Assembly (NCBI GenBank): GCA_013115145.1
Contig: JAAPAO010000004.1
Coordinates: 1-64,000 of the forward strand
Source: Perkinsus chesapeaki
Taxonomy: Eukaryota > Perkinsozoa > Perkinsida > Perkinsidae
Length of the DNA: 64,000 nt
Direction: 5' to 3'
A program made the translations under genes and the position numbers. The notes below the pieces were generated by a model. It saw only the letters and a list, made by a program, of their open reading frames with translations. It searched no databases and was not told where the DNA came from. This document shows, in pieces, positions 54,234 to 64,000 of this stretch (positions are counted from its first letter, which is position 1; each line of letters begins with the position of its first letter).

Positions 54234-55540
54234 ATGAGTGCTCCACGTCGATATATCGACATCGCCGTCAACTTGACTGATGGCATGTTCCAAGGTGTTT
54301 ATTATGGTGGAAGTCAAAAGCATCCACCCGATGAAGAGGCAGTGGTAGGTGTTGAGGTAGCCATGGTCTTACTAATGTTTTCTTAGATTGAGAGAGCCCA
54401 TCTCGGCGGGTGTAGTAAGATGCTTGTATGTGGTGGAAGTCTGAATGATTCCGTTAAGGCAATTGAGCTATGCAAGAGGCTCGATCCTAAAGGCGAAAAA
54501 CTGTACACGCACTGTGGAGGTTTTCGACGACGGTCGGCTGCTTAGGTTTTGTACCGTTGGGGTGCATCCAACAAGAGTCGGGGAGTTTGAGGGAGAGGGG
54601 ACATCTCCCGAGGAACACCTGAATGCATTACGGGCATTGGTAGCTGACAACTTGGACAGAGTGGCGGCCATTGGTGAGATGGGCCTCGATAAAGAAAGGA
54701 CAGAATTCTGCGACTATGATACGCAAGTGAAGTAAGCAGTCCTGATGTTAGGGATTGCGTAACTGTTCTCCGATCAGGTATTTTGAGCTTCAACTGCAGC
54801 TTGTGGAGGAGTTTCGTCTCCCGATGTTTTTGCACATGAGGGAAGCTGGTGATGACTTTTGTAAGTTGATGACGGAATGAAACTTTGTAGTTCGATGATT
54901 GTGTTAGATCGAATTTTAAAAGAGAACGAGAGGAAGTGGTGTGAAGTCGGTGGAGTAGCTCACAGTTTTACTGGCTCTCAAGAGGAGATGAAGCTCATTA
55001 CATCACTTGGGCTGTGCATAGGTGAAGAACACTTAGCAGACTCGGTCGGCAGTAACTTTGTTATTTACTATATTCAGACATGCTATATGTCCAATGACTG
55101 TTTCCCAGTCAGGTTTGAATGGATGCAGTTTGCGCACTGTAGAGAGCCTTGAGAGAGTGGTGCCACACATACCGATTGATAAGATAATGTTCGAAACAGA
55201 TTCCCCGTAAGACAACACAAATGAGCTAACACTGAGGGTCCATAAGATACTGTGACATACGACAGTCACATCCAAGCTATAAGTATCTAGCAAGCAAGCA
55301 AGATTGGTGGTACCACGGTGAAGTGGTGAAAAAAGCCGAGAAGTGGGAGGAGGGTAAAATGGTAAGTACTTGAACGATGGAAGATACGATAGTTTAATGT
55401 CTCAGGTTAAGAGTCGTAATGAGCCTTGCTTGGTGGGGCAAGTGGCGGCAGTCGTGGCATCGGTCCATCCAGCTGGTGATGAAGTCGTTGATGCTGCTTA
55501 TAATAATACTTTACGTGTATTTACCAAAATGAAAAAATAG
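54234..55540 (+). CDS. TATDN1: TatD-type metal-dependent DNase (TATDN1-like)
   Basis: Amidohydrolase-fold 3'-5' exonuclease. ATG at 54234 (MSAPRRYIDIAVNLTDGMFQ, then GVYYGGSQKHPPDEEAV), the TATDN1 start IDI-NLTD-MF-G-Y-G-QKH. Then MLVCGGSLNDSVKAIELCKR, CTVGVHPTRVGEFE (metal His), IGEMGLDKE (metal Glu), YFELQLQLVEEFRLPMFLHM with REAG (metal His), and VGGVAHSFTGSQEEM (metal His). Next LRTVESLERVVPHIPIDKIM and FETDSP (metal Asp), then YHGEVVKKAEKWEEGKM and a C-terminus NEPCLVGQVAAVVASVHPAG to a TAG at 55538-55540. Complete. Six to seven short introns. Confidence 0.92.
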
Positions 55541-55671
55541 ACTCAGCGGCTCACGTGTGTGGTGTTTCTCGGGCCACGTTCACTCCTTTTTCAGTGTGAC
55601 TGCTGTTTGTGGCTTCGCGGCGGCGATATCGTTTATCGCGGCACCCCTCCTCACCTCCTCCTCTCCCGCTG

Positions 55672-58600
55672 ATGTCCCTCCCCCAGTCCCCCGGATCCCT
55701 CCATGCTATAGTAGAGCAGTTGGCCAAAGACCACTCCGATAGGCCGGCCGTCGACGGATTAGATGGTGATCCGTGGTCGTACAACAAGCTCTATGCTAGC
55801 TCCCTGAGAATGGCATCGGTTCTCCGCAGTCGGCTTGCTGGCTGTACCAAAGCTACCCAAGCTGGCTACTCCCTATCTATTGGTCTGTGTGCTCCTAGAG
55901 GCCCCCGATGGGTAGCAGTGTGTGTGGCGGCATCGATGCTTGGAGTACCATTTGTGCCGATGGTTCAAGATCTTCACCCAAATACGAAGAGTGAAGCTGA
56001 GGCGAAGAAGATCAGAGATACCACTGATGACCGTAACCGTGCCATAATGCGGGACATACAGCCAATGGTGGTGGTGGTAGATGATGCCACCACCCCCAAG
56101 GAGACGATTAAGTTGGTTACCTCCTTCGGACAGTGTACGGTCGTCGATATTAATTCGTTGCTTACTGAAGCGACGTGTTCCTTTTCCAAAGCCGTCGAGC
56201 CCCTCCAACCAGTTCAAAGGGAGTCCCCTCTGTGGTGAGTTTTTCCCTCTTTTGTGAGCCATGATCGTTTGTCTTTCTCAGTCTCCTTTTCACCGGTGGG
56301 ACCACGAAGGCTTCTAAGTGCGCGGTAGTTTCCCAAGGCATGCTAGCCCACGAGTTCAAGTCCTACCCGCTCATCGTACCCGATTCCCAACGAGGCATTC
56401 TAATGGGTGGCGACGGCCCTCGAGTTCTCCAGCAATCATCCTCCTACTGGGGGGCTACCTGCATTGGTCAGCTATCGCTCAGTTTGGCCCTTCAAGGGTG
56501 TCTGGTCATGGTGGACGTATCCTCTCAGAGGTCGTTAAGTGTCGGTATATCCTCGACTATGGACCTTCGCTCGATGATCACCAACTTTGCTATCAACGTG
56601 GTTGGTGCTGTACCGAGTCAATTAGCCGCTACGACTTTGGATGATGATGTCGCTAAGAGTATGCTGGCTGTGTTTACGTGGGGAGAGAAGCTCACGACCA
56701 CTATCGGGGACGAATGGAGCTCGAAGGTGAGGCCTCACTTTTTGGAGAGAAATATGACGCGTCCCGGACTCGAACCCGAGTGGCAGTTTCGAAACGGTCA
56801 CACCACGGGAGCCACGCGGCAACAACACCGACGTCATTCGGATCTCTTCGTCTCTTCCCTTTTGTCATGATGAATCTCTTCTTCCATAGATACCTATCGT
56901 CATCGAGCTGCTTGTTGCCACCGAGTACTGGCTTAGCATGTATCGATTAGTCACTCCCTATCCGACTGCTGGACCTGTCTTCACTGTTGTACCGGGTGTC
57001 CGAGTAACAACACTATCAGAGGATGAAGCAACGACTGATATCACCAAGGGAGAGCTCATCTTGGCCGGCCCAAGTGTCACGGAGACGGGCTATGTTGAGC
57101 AGGCGGAGAACGAATGCCTATTTGTTAAAGTCGATGATCGTAGATTCTTCCGCACCAATGATCTTATAGAGGTCATTGAATGGCGTGCCGAATCCGAGGG
57201 ATGTGCCGAGACGCTAAGGTGAGGGCTGTATGCTCTGCACGGTCTCGGATTTCAGCATTGCCAGATATCTCGGGCGAAGCGACATGTTCATAAAACTGGG
57301 AGGACAATGGGTCGACTTGGAAGTCCTCCAGGAGAAGATATCAACATTGCCGTGTGTAAAGGAGGTTGTCCTACTACAACAACAACCGAAGGTGTTGGAG
57401 GCTGCTAGAGGCACGGAGGGAACCCTAGGGGGGTTGAAGTTGGAAGATAATACAGAGCAGCCCTCCGTCCATGCCTTTATCATAATGAAGTAGTCTGAGT
57501 CTTTGTCAACAGTACCACATGTACCCTCTTCCCTCAGACCCTTCCGAATGGCCCCCATGGCTGAAGTCCAGCGTCTCCTACCCAGTGGTAATGTTGTACA
57601 AGTCCACTGGCTTGCATTACAGACTCTTCCACGCCACACTGCAACCGGCAAAGTCGATCGTCGTGCTCTCCTGGGTATGGTATCTGACGGGGATCTGCCT
57701 TCACCATCTGATGTTGAGCTAAAGCGATGCCGAGGCTACCTGGCGAGATGGTCCCTGATCACCGCAATCATCGCTGTCATCCACTACTTGGTTCTCGGCC
57801 TGTCGGGTATGTTCCTCGCCGCCCATTTCAACATTACCTATTGGACTCTAAAGATGGTCCATGGTAACATCTGGCGAATCCTCGAACACGCTAAGCCTCC
57901 CTATATCGCCGATGAGCCCGGTTTACGTTGGGTGCTTCGCTCCGTCCTCGACTGGTCATTTTCGGTTGTAAGGATGATAGCCAGTCAACTGAAGGATTTG
58001 GAGATCTCGATCAAATCGCGTGCGTGCAGTATTGGTGGCATCTTGGTCAGCTTCTCCTTCACTTTGATGCTTACACTAGCAATGGGTCTCCTATCAGATT
58101 CAGTGGTTTGGTCAGTAGCCTGGCAGAGCGCTATCTTAGTTACTTCTGGTTTGTTATTGGACAGCGCCTTTCCGCCGCTTGATGGGCCCTACAGGAGCCA
58201 GCCGTTGTGGTATAGAGCTTGCCATGGTCTAGTGCTGGTTGTTCAGTTCAATCTTTTATGGTGGTTGTCTATCGGGCGGAGTATTGAAAAAGATTCCGGC
58301 AAAGTAGCGGAGTGGACCAGAGATCCTGGAGCACCATGGTGGATGTCATCATGGCTTAGGGACTGCTCCCTCGACATGGACCAGACTACTAGCGCCCTTC
58401 GAGGATACAGCCTACAGAAGACCGATGCCCAAGAGGAGGACTTCCTAATGGACAGTGTGAGTGGTGAAGCTGCCCAGTTTGGTCATTCCAATCCCCTTGA
58501 TTAGGTATTCGTATCACCTCGAGACCTCCGTCATTGTCGTGATCATGATGAAGTTTTTGAGGGCATGTTTGATCAACGAAGTGGATGGACTACAACTGCT

Positions 58601-60906
58601 GATAAGGCCGATGATGGCTACCAGGAATCCTACTATTACAGCTGGATGGACACCCAGCAGCCCACAGATGGCCGGCGTCATCGTGGTCTCCCACCTACTG
58701 TACAGATAACAAACAAAGAGTGGTCAGAGATGAGGAAAGATGCCGTTGATAATATTGAAAGGTGGTTGCAAGAGGGCGAGCTGGAGACCTTCGATGAGGA
58801 TGTTATTGACGGAGAGAGCTACCATATGGCCAAGGAGAACCTGGGGTATGAGGAGAGAAGACACCTTGGCGGTACAGCTCAGTCTACACCAATGGCACAA
58901 CAACAGCTAGAGGTGTCAGAAACCTCTACAACGCCAACGCTTGGTGCTAGAGACGACGATGATGATTCGAGTACTGATAGTGGTGATGATGAATGGTATG
59001 TGAGCGGCAATGATGCTCCAACTTCTACTGTGACGGACGAGATCGAGGCGCCGGCGTTGAAGAGGTCGAAGGTTGGCGGTGGCACTGAGTCACTGGCGCA
59101 GAGGCTGGCACTGCTGGTGGAGAAGCAATTGTCCTATCCGATCGATGACTATGACGCCGAGGTTGTGTCCAGCATCGACTCCTTAGGGGCAGTTCAGCTA
59201 GCACACAGTATAAGAACTGAGTTAAGGCTTACGGGGTTATTATCGGTTGGTGATGTCCTCAAGTGTCGTACTATCAATGACTTGGTCGCAGTAGTGGACA
59301 GTAAGAGTAAGACCGTAGAGGATACCATTGGCAGCAAGAGTGATGATATGTCGAGCGATTCCTTCACTAGACTCTCTAAGGTCCTGGATGCACTCACTGG
59401 AGTTGATCCCAGAGGTCATGGTCCAAAGTCAGCAGCTGGGTTACCTGTACAAGTGTGGGGTTGGCAAGGAGTCTGTGCTTGGATGCTAGAATGGACAAAA
59501 GGCAACGAAGATGATGATGATGACATTGATCTCGTAGCTTTACAGATGGCCGTTCAAGCGGTGGTGGCTCGTCAGGCGTCTATGAGGGTTGTTACTGATG
59601 TTGGTATCGGCTACTTCACTTTCATGAATGAGTGCTTGTCTGTCCAGGGATTGGTCAAGTACATGGCCCTGACCAGAGGGGGTCGATGGCTCTCTTGGAT
59701 TGCTGATGTTGCCTACGGTATTGGTCGGTGGGTCCTGTGGCCTCTATGGGGAAGGATACACCTAAGCTCTGCAGTCGAAGGTCGACCTGGAGCTGTCAGA
59801 GTTCGTGAATTCACTTCTCGTGATACCTTGAGGCGTTGGATCCAAAGCGAGAAGAGGCAGAACTTCCACTCCCCTTTGGCCATGGATATTGTTCTATTGG
59901 ATGAGAGCTATGATGGTTGTGGTCCTGTTAGAACCTTCGTCCGAGTCTTCGTCACCCATGCCTTCTCAGATGGGTTCAGTGTGGTCCCTCTCCTTAGTGA
60001 TCTCAACGAGGCCTACGCCAGTGCTAAGAGAGGTCGGCATAGAGGTCCTCGGCATCGCTTGCTACCTCCCCTCCGAACGTCTGGTCCACAAGTCCAAAGC
60101 GGCAGACTAAGGCATACCCTATTCGATAGAGCACGTGATGTTCATGGTGACACGCTGTATCCATGCTACACTATCGACCACACCACAGTGTCACACTACT
60201 CAAATGGTTTCGGCCACTGTGTGAAGTTGCTACCATCTGTCCACCTAACTCTGCACAGTATCAGTCGTAAGCTTGGTGCTCCAGTGGATGTTGTGATGCT
60301 TGCGGCTATTGTATTGGCATCAGTTCGAGAGAGGGGATGGCGTAAGGTGGCCAAGGCTACACTTGTGGTGCCGTTAAGGGATGGTCCCAGTGAGCATCAA
60401 CTTGTTGGGTTATTCGCTGACCTGAGGAATGTTGATATCCCTTTGGAAGACATCATAGGTGATGATGATGCAAGGAAGCCTTGTGCCAGCAGTGTCCTTA
60501 ACTTTGTAAGTTCGTCTTCTGTCTGATGTGTTTGATTTATTAACCCTCCTTCCGTTAGGTTTTGACACTCCGTCATATGATTAAGTTTCGACGATGGACG
60601 ATACCGACGCCACTGAGCAGTTGTGAGAGGATGTTGGTCAACCTTCTTCCCGCCCAGTTCCCCTCTGGTGGCGAAGGGCGCTTTGAGCAGAATTTGCATG
60701 TCTCCCCGCTGCCTCAAGGGAGCTCAGTAACAGCCACAAGAGCAATGGAGATTGCTTGTGATCAAACCAGTCGAGATTCTTGGGCCCTCCGTTTTAAATG
60801 CCGCGAGCCTGATTATTCTCGGGAAGATCTGTGCAATTGGTTGGAATATTTTCAGGGTGCCATTAGGGACATGGTGGTTGACCCTATGAGACCCTTATAT
60901 CATTGA
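55672..60906 (+). CDS. Membrane NRPS-like synthase: adenylation - membrane helices - carrier - condensation-like
   Basis: ATG at 55672 (MSLPQSPGSLHAIVEQLAKD). Adenylation domain: the A3 core LLFTGGTTKASK after the intron at about 56236-56280, and later FRTNDLIEV, GRSDMFIKLGGQWVDLE (A8) and LPRHTATGKVDRRALL (A10 lysine). Then three to five hydrophobic helices (WSLITAIIAVIHYLVLGLSG; ILVSFSFTLMLTLAMGLL; VLVVQFNLLWWLSIG). An acidic linker is followed by a carrier domain with the phosphopantetheine serine in VSSIDSLGAVQLAHSI. A condensation-like domain with THAFSDGFSVVPLL (HxxxDG) runs to a TGA at 60904-60906. Introns at 56728-56890, about 57219-57256, about 57491-57538, 58456-58505 and about 60507-60558 keep frame. 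No thioesterase or reductase is seen. It probably activates an amino or fatty acid and transfers it to an acceptor at a membrane; the substrate is unknown. Confidence 0.82.
56755..56826 (-). repeat. tRNA-like element in an intron, antisense to the NRPS-like gene
   Basis: The minus strand carries an A-box-like TGGCTCCCGTGG and a B-box GGTTCGAGTCC at tRNA spacing. The acceptor ends (GCCGCGT/ACGCGTC) pair with one mismatch. D- and anticodon arms do not fold well, so it is a tRNA-derived pseudogene or SINE rather than a working tRNA. The host intron is 56728-56890. Confidence 0.6.
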
Positions 60907-61042
60907 TAACGTCGTCTAGCTTGTTTAATGCGTCGTGCATTAGTAATTATGATAGTTGTCTTTAAATTGCCTTTTCTATTACCCCACTGCTCTTGTGTAT
61001 TGTACACATTCGGGAATGTATTTTGTCAGGTATTTTCACACA

Positions 61043-61933
61043 ATGCTTCCTAAGAAGTGTTCTATTATGATCGCCAGAGGCTTCCATTACAGTGCCAGTG
61101 GGTTCCTCATATCAGTTGGAGGCTTCACTGCTATATTATCCCTCTACCTTCTATCACAAAGTATCGGTCATCCCCTTGGTTCATCTATGGGTCTCTGCTT
61201 TGGTCTACTGTTCTGTGCCGTAGCCATCGCGGGTCTGTTCGTAACTATCAAACGGAATACTTGGTATCTGTCACTACTACTTCTATTGCAAGCTATTGGT
61301 TATGTTTGCTTCTTCGCAGCTGCTGTGACAATGTCAGTATTCATGCCAACACTCACCGGTATGGATGACTATAGTATGCCAGAACTCAATGGACTATCCG
61401 GACAAGATGGAAGCTTCTACCGCGGCACTCGAACGATCTTCCAATACATCTACAAGCATGCTCAGTGCATTGGCGGCGTCTGCTCATCCCGAGATAACGT
61501 GAGCTCATGTACGACGGTTAAATGCAGCTCATCAAAGGATCTCACGAAGACTGTCAATGACCTACTGAACCGCCGTTGGATCGGTCCCGGCTCCGGGAGC
61601 TCTATGAGCTACTGTGCTGGCTCGGCTCTTGATGATCAAGCTGTGGACAATGTGATAGCCTCATCGGCTACTACATGGTGTGGATGTAGCATGGAAGTGT
61701 TCCGATATATGAAACTGTGGTCCCCTTGGATCCTTGCTGTCCTATGGGTAACCGTCTTCTTTATCTCCATAGTTGCCGCTACTACTCTCAAGGCACTATT
61801 CTTGAAGAAGTTCCACTCCTGGAGGTCTGCTATCAGAAGTGTCGGCCGGAGTGTGGGGCGTAGTGTTGCTCGTAGTAGTGACAGCGCTTCGGTATCCCCA
61901 CCTCCCGCAGATGTGGAGTTTGTTAGGCTGTAA
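61043..61933 (+). CDS. Four-pass membrane protein, tetraspanin-like 1
   Basis: ATG at 61043 (MLPKKCSIMIARGFHY); upstream frame lacks a convincing start. Single exon. Helices at about residues 18-40, 48-70 and 78-103, then a large Cys-rich outer loop (CIGGVCSSRDNVSSCTTVKC and GAGS-like CAGSALDDQ, with TTWCGCSMEV), and a fourth helix WILAVLWVTVFFISIVAA. The Cys pattern C--G-C--N---C--VKC is shared with the next gene. Tetraspanin-like in topology; a classical CCG motif is not seen. The C-terminal tail has SVGRSVGRSVARS repeats, possibly phosphorylated. Confidence 0.75.
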   Translation: MLPKKCSIMIARGFHYSASGFLISVGGFTAILSLYLLSQSIGHPLGSSMGLCFGLLFCAVAIAGLFVTIKRNTWYLSLLLLLQAIGYVCFFAAAVTMSVFMPTLTGMDDYSMPELNGLSGQDGSFYRGTRTIFQYIYKHAQCIGGVCSSRDNVSSCTTVKCSSSKDLTKTVNDLLNRRWIGPGSGSSMSYCAGSALDDQAVDNVIASSATTWCGCSMEVFRYMKLWSPWILAVLWVTVFFISIVAATTLKALFLKKFHSWRSAIRSVGRSVGRSVARSSDSASVSPPPADVEFVRL

Positions 61934-62191
61934 GTAGTTAATGTTTTATCGATCACCATGTGAATGGGTCATTTCTATCACCTACTTGTCTTGACTATTA
62001 AATGAAGATGCAAATGCTAATGCAAATTATTTTTATTCTCTCTGGCACCGGTAATGCCGGACTAAAGATATTATGAACGCGTGTGTGTACGTGGAAGTGC
62101 AGGACAAACTATCAGTGTTGCTTTGTTATGGGGAGCGGCATGCACTCGTTTGTCCTTCGTTTTCACAGGACTTTTATTAAGATAATCTATC

Positions 62192-63007
62192 ATGTCCAGC
62201 TGCTGGAAAGCATCTTCTCATCTCCTTAATTACCTAGCTTCAACTATCATCTTCATTCTTGGTGGTATTGTACTTGCTACTTGCATTTATCTGTTCATCA
62301 CTTATGGCGACCAGCTTATGAAGGAATGGTGGCTTTGGGTGTCTGTGGCGATTGGTGTGGCATTACTTATTGTAGCTCTTGTAGGCTGCATATCAACCTA
62401 CAGATACAACCGTTGTCTTCTCTCATTCTACCTCATCTTCAGTGGGGTCTTGCTACTAATACTTCTCGTGGTTTCAATCACTGTTACAGTTTACGGTTCG
62501 GCAATTCATTCCCTTCAAGGAGCTAGTAGCGGAAAGTTGTTAGATTTGAAGGGCCAAGAAGCCACCGTTTACAAGATGGTGAGGTCATTCTACTTGAATG
62601 TGTATGAAGAAGCCGGATGCAGCGGTGGTGTTTGTCGCTTTAATGACAATGGTCTCACCTGCACCCAGGTTAAATGCACTGTAAAGAAGGTTGGCGATAC
62701 TTTCAACTACTGGCTAGAACAAGGTGCGAGAGGCCTAACAACTTCGACCTTTGCTTCTTGTTTGCATGGAACTTCTACCCCACATCCCGGTGCTGCTAGT
62801 GCTTGGTGCGTCAGTGATACTACAATCTTAGACATCATTGGAAAATGGGCTTTGACCACATTCATCATCCTATGGGTTGTTACAGCATTTGTATTATTAC
62901 TATTCACATCGAATTTGTCCCTTGTTTTCTGTCAGCGGAGAAAGCGGGACCGGGCTCAACCCATTCGTATCCGAACTGCACGAGACTTTCAGTCTGTCAA
63001 AGTATAA
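62192..63007 (+). CDS. Four-pass membrane protein, tetraspanin-like 2
   Basis: ATG at 62192 (MSSCWKASSHLLNYLASTII), 271 residues, single exon. Helices at about 13-35, 46-67 and 76-100, and a last one TTFIILWVVTAFVLLLFTS. The outer loop shares CSGGVCRFNDNGLTCTQVKC with the upstream gene and ends ASAWCVSDT. The basic tail RRKRDRAQPIRIRTARD follows the last helix. Tandem duplicate of 61043-61933, strongly diverged except for the loop Cys pattern. Role unknown; surface organisation or cell-cell contact is possible for this topology. Confidence 0.75.
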   Translation: MSSCWKASSHLLNYLASTIIFILGGIVLATCIYLFITYGDQLMKEWWLWVSVAIGVALLIVALVGCISTYRYNRCLLSFYLIFSGVLLLILLVVSITVTVYGSAIHSLQGASSGKLLDLKGQEATVYKMVRSFYLNVYEEAGCSGGVCRFNDNGLTCTQVKCTVKKVGDTFNYWLEQGARGLTTSTFASCLHGTSTPHPGAASAWCVSDTTILDIIGKWALTTFIILWVVTAFVLLLFTSNLSLVFCQRRKRDRAQPIRIRTARDFQSVKV

Positions 63008-64000
63008 TATCCGATAATGATTTGTTAATATCCTTGAAGGTACTACTCACTTTGTGATTACAACATTACATGCATGATATGAATATCTCAAAGGTATCTA
63101 CTACAGCCTGTGTGCTGATTGTCTGACACTGTTGCGTCTGTCAGTTGTAGGGCATTGGAAGATAGTCCCCTGTGAAATGGTTAATTAAACCACTCAAACT
63201 CAGACTAGTTGTCACGTGTTAAATGAATCCATACGGGACCGTGCTGACGATCGCTCAACTCTTATGTAATTGAGCTCAAGAAGATTCTATGTATTCTCAG
63301 GCTGAGAATATATCGGATCTTCTGGAGCTCACTTAACGTTCCCCTGAGAATCTCAAGCGAACTCTCCAATTTCAACGTTTCTGTCGTGATTACAGTAATA
63401 AGATTACCTCACGAATCAACGCTGTGATGCTCACAAAGCTCAATACTGTATGGTCTTTACTACGACTACCATGTTACATGACGGTCTATGTGTTGGGCGT
63501 ACTCGTCCTGGCTTACCCTGGTATAGGCATGTTTCATGAAGAAGACTAGAGAGGCTTCTGTCAATAAGGTGGTTGCGAACACAGGTTAGAATATAGCATT
63601 TCGTCCAACACGTACAATCATATTGTTAAGGTGGAATAGAACGTCTAAACTTGGCCGGATGAGCTAAGAACCATAACAGTTCGTTGTATCGAGGGATAAT
63701 AGAGGACAGACTTTGACGCCGGCTTCAGTTGGTTGGTGTGTAATCTGTATGGTGAAGGCATGCAATGCATCCATTGTGTTGAAGTGTGCATGAAACCGCT
63801 AACTTTACACTGTCGACCAGCAGGCTGATTTGTTTTAGTGAATGTTGCAGTTTTCCAGCCTTAGCCGATTAGCTGCCCTGTTTCGGGCTTGTTTGTGACT
63901 TGATTTTAGCTTTACATTTCTGACAGGAAGAAATCGCACTGAACACAGAAATCTGATCAGGGTAGAAGCTGAACTCCACATTGTGGAATCAGAAATGACC
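63008..64000. other. Intergenic to window end
   Basis: No frame of convincing composition, no tRNA and no repeat seen in this last kilobase. It may hold the 3' part of a gene that continues beyond the window, but nothing supports one. Confidence 0.45.

Noticed and set aside
56755-56826. Functional tRNA gene
   Set aside because: Boxes A and B are present but the D- and anticodon arms do not pair and no clear anticodon loop forms.
57940-57960. Family C core (CTTCGCTCCG) in the NRPS-like gene
   Set aside because: It is in a continuous conserved reading frame (WVLRSVLDW), so a chance match.

Overview
This is nuclear DNA of a eukaryotic protist, most likely a perkinsid alveolate (Perkinsus-like). 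The reasons are: many short GT-AG introns (mostly 40-65 nt) in dense genes on both strands; small secreted subtilisin-like proteases and a papain-like protease in a cluster; alveolate-style flagellate, trafficking and splicing genes; scattered single tRNA genes; and a tyrosine-recombinase retrotransposon. The genus is an inference from gene content; no rRNA or spliced-leader sequence was seen to prove it.

Layout. 1-538: phosphoglucomutase (partial). 1-10.5 kb: two paralogous SLC35F5-like transporter genes in tandem, separated by a tRNA-Ser and a gag/RT-RNase H/tyrosine-recombinase retroelement. 10.6-17 kb: a hypothetical gene, a tRNA-Ile that overlaps the end of an EF-hand gene, a Rab6-like GTPase and a Cwc21/SRRM2-like splicing factor. 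18-23.5 kb: protease cluster (two subtilases, a papain-type gene, and a duplicated fragment of the latter). 24-31 kb: a proline-rich repeat protein, an ENTH/tepsin-like adaptor and the spliceosomal RBM22. 31.6-38 kb: tRNA-Glu, tRNA-Val, the ribosome-biogenesis factor RRS1, several unrecognised genes and a coiled-coil protein. 38.4-55.5 kb, all plus strand: kinesin, a fused methionine-salvage enzyme (MtnB-MtnC), the pyridoxal-phosphate homeostasis protein, sulfite oxidase, UTP14, a hypothetical gene and TATDN1. 55.7-63 kb: a very large NRPS-like protein with membrane segments between its adenylation and carrier domains, then two four-pass tetraspanin-like proteins.

The most unusual thing in the window is in the introns. 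After working out splice sites from reading frames and conserved protein sequence, I find that many short introns in unrelated genes share sequence with one another. They fall into at least five families: A, carrying a tRNA T-arm/B-box; B, carrying AATTTCGTGGCGCGTGA; C, carrying CTTCGCTCCGC; D, carrying GTGCAAGATACG followed by AGGTCAA; E, a degenerate hairpin around AATCTTCCG-GTGCG-AAAAGAT. Roughly thirty copies were seen in 64 kb, in both orientations for A, B, C and E, and in several genes two or three introns are of this kind. This is what introner elements (transposon-like units that create introns) look like. A tRNA-like family being used as whole introns, as short as 41-48 nt, is, as far as I know, not a commonly described class.

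Other points: a 216-nt near-identical tract, including an intron, between the two diverged transporter paralogs suggests recent gene conversion, and one intron is present in only one paralog a few bases beyond that tract. Exon-intron structures here were derived by hand from frame and family conservation; no alignment or RNA data were available.
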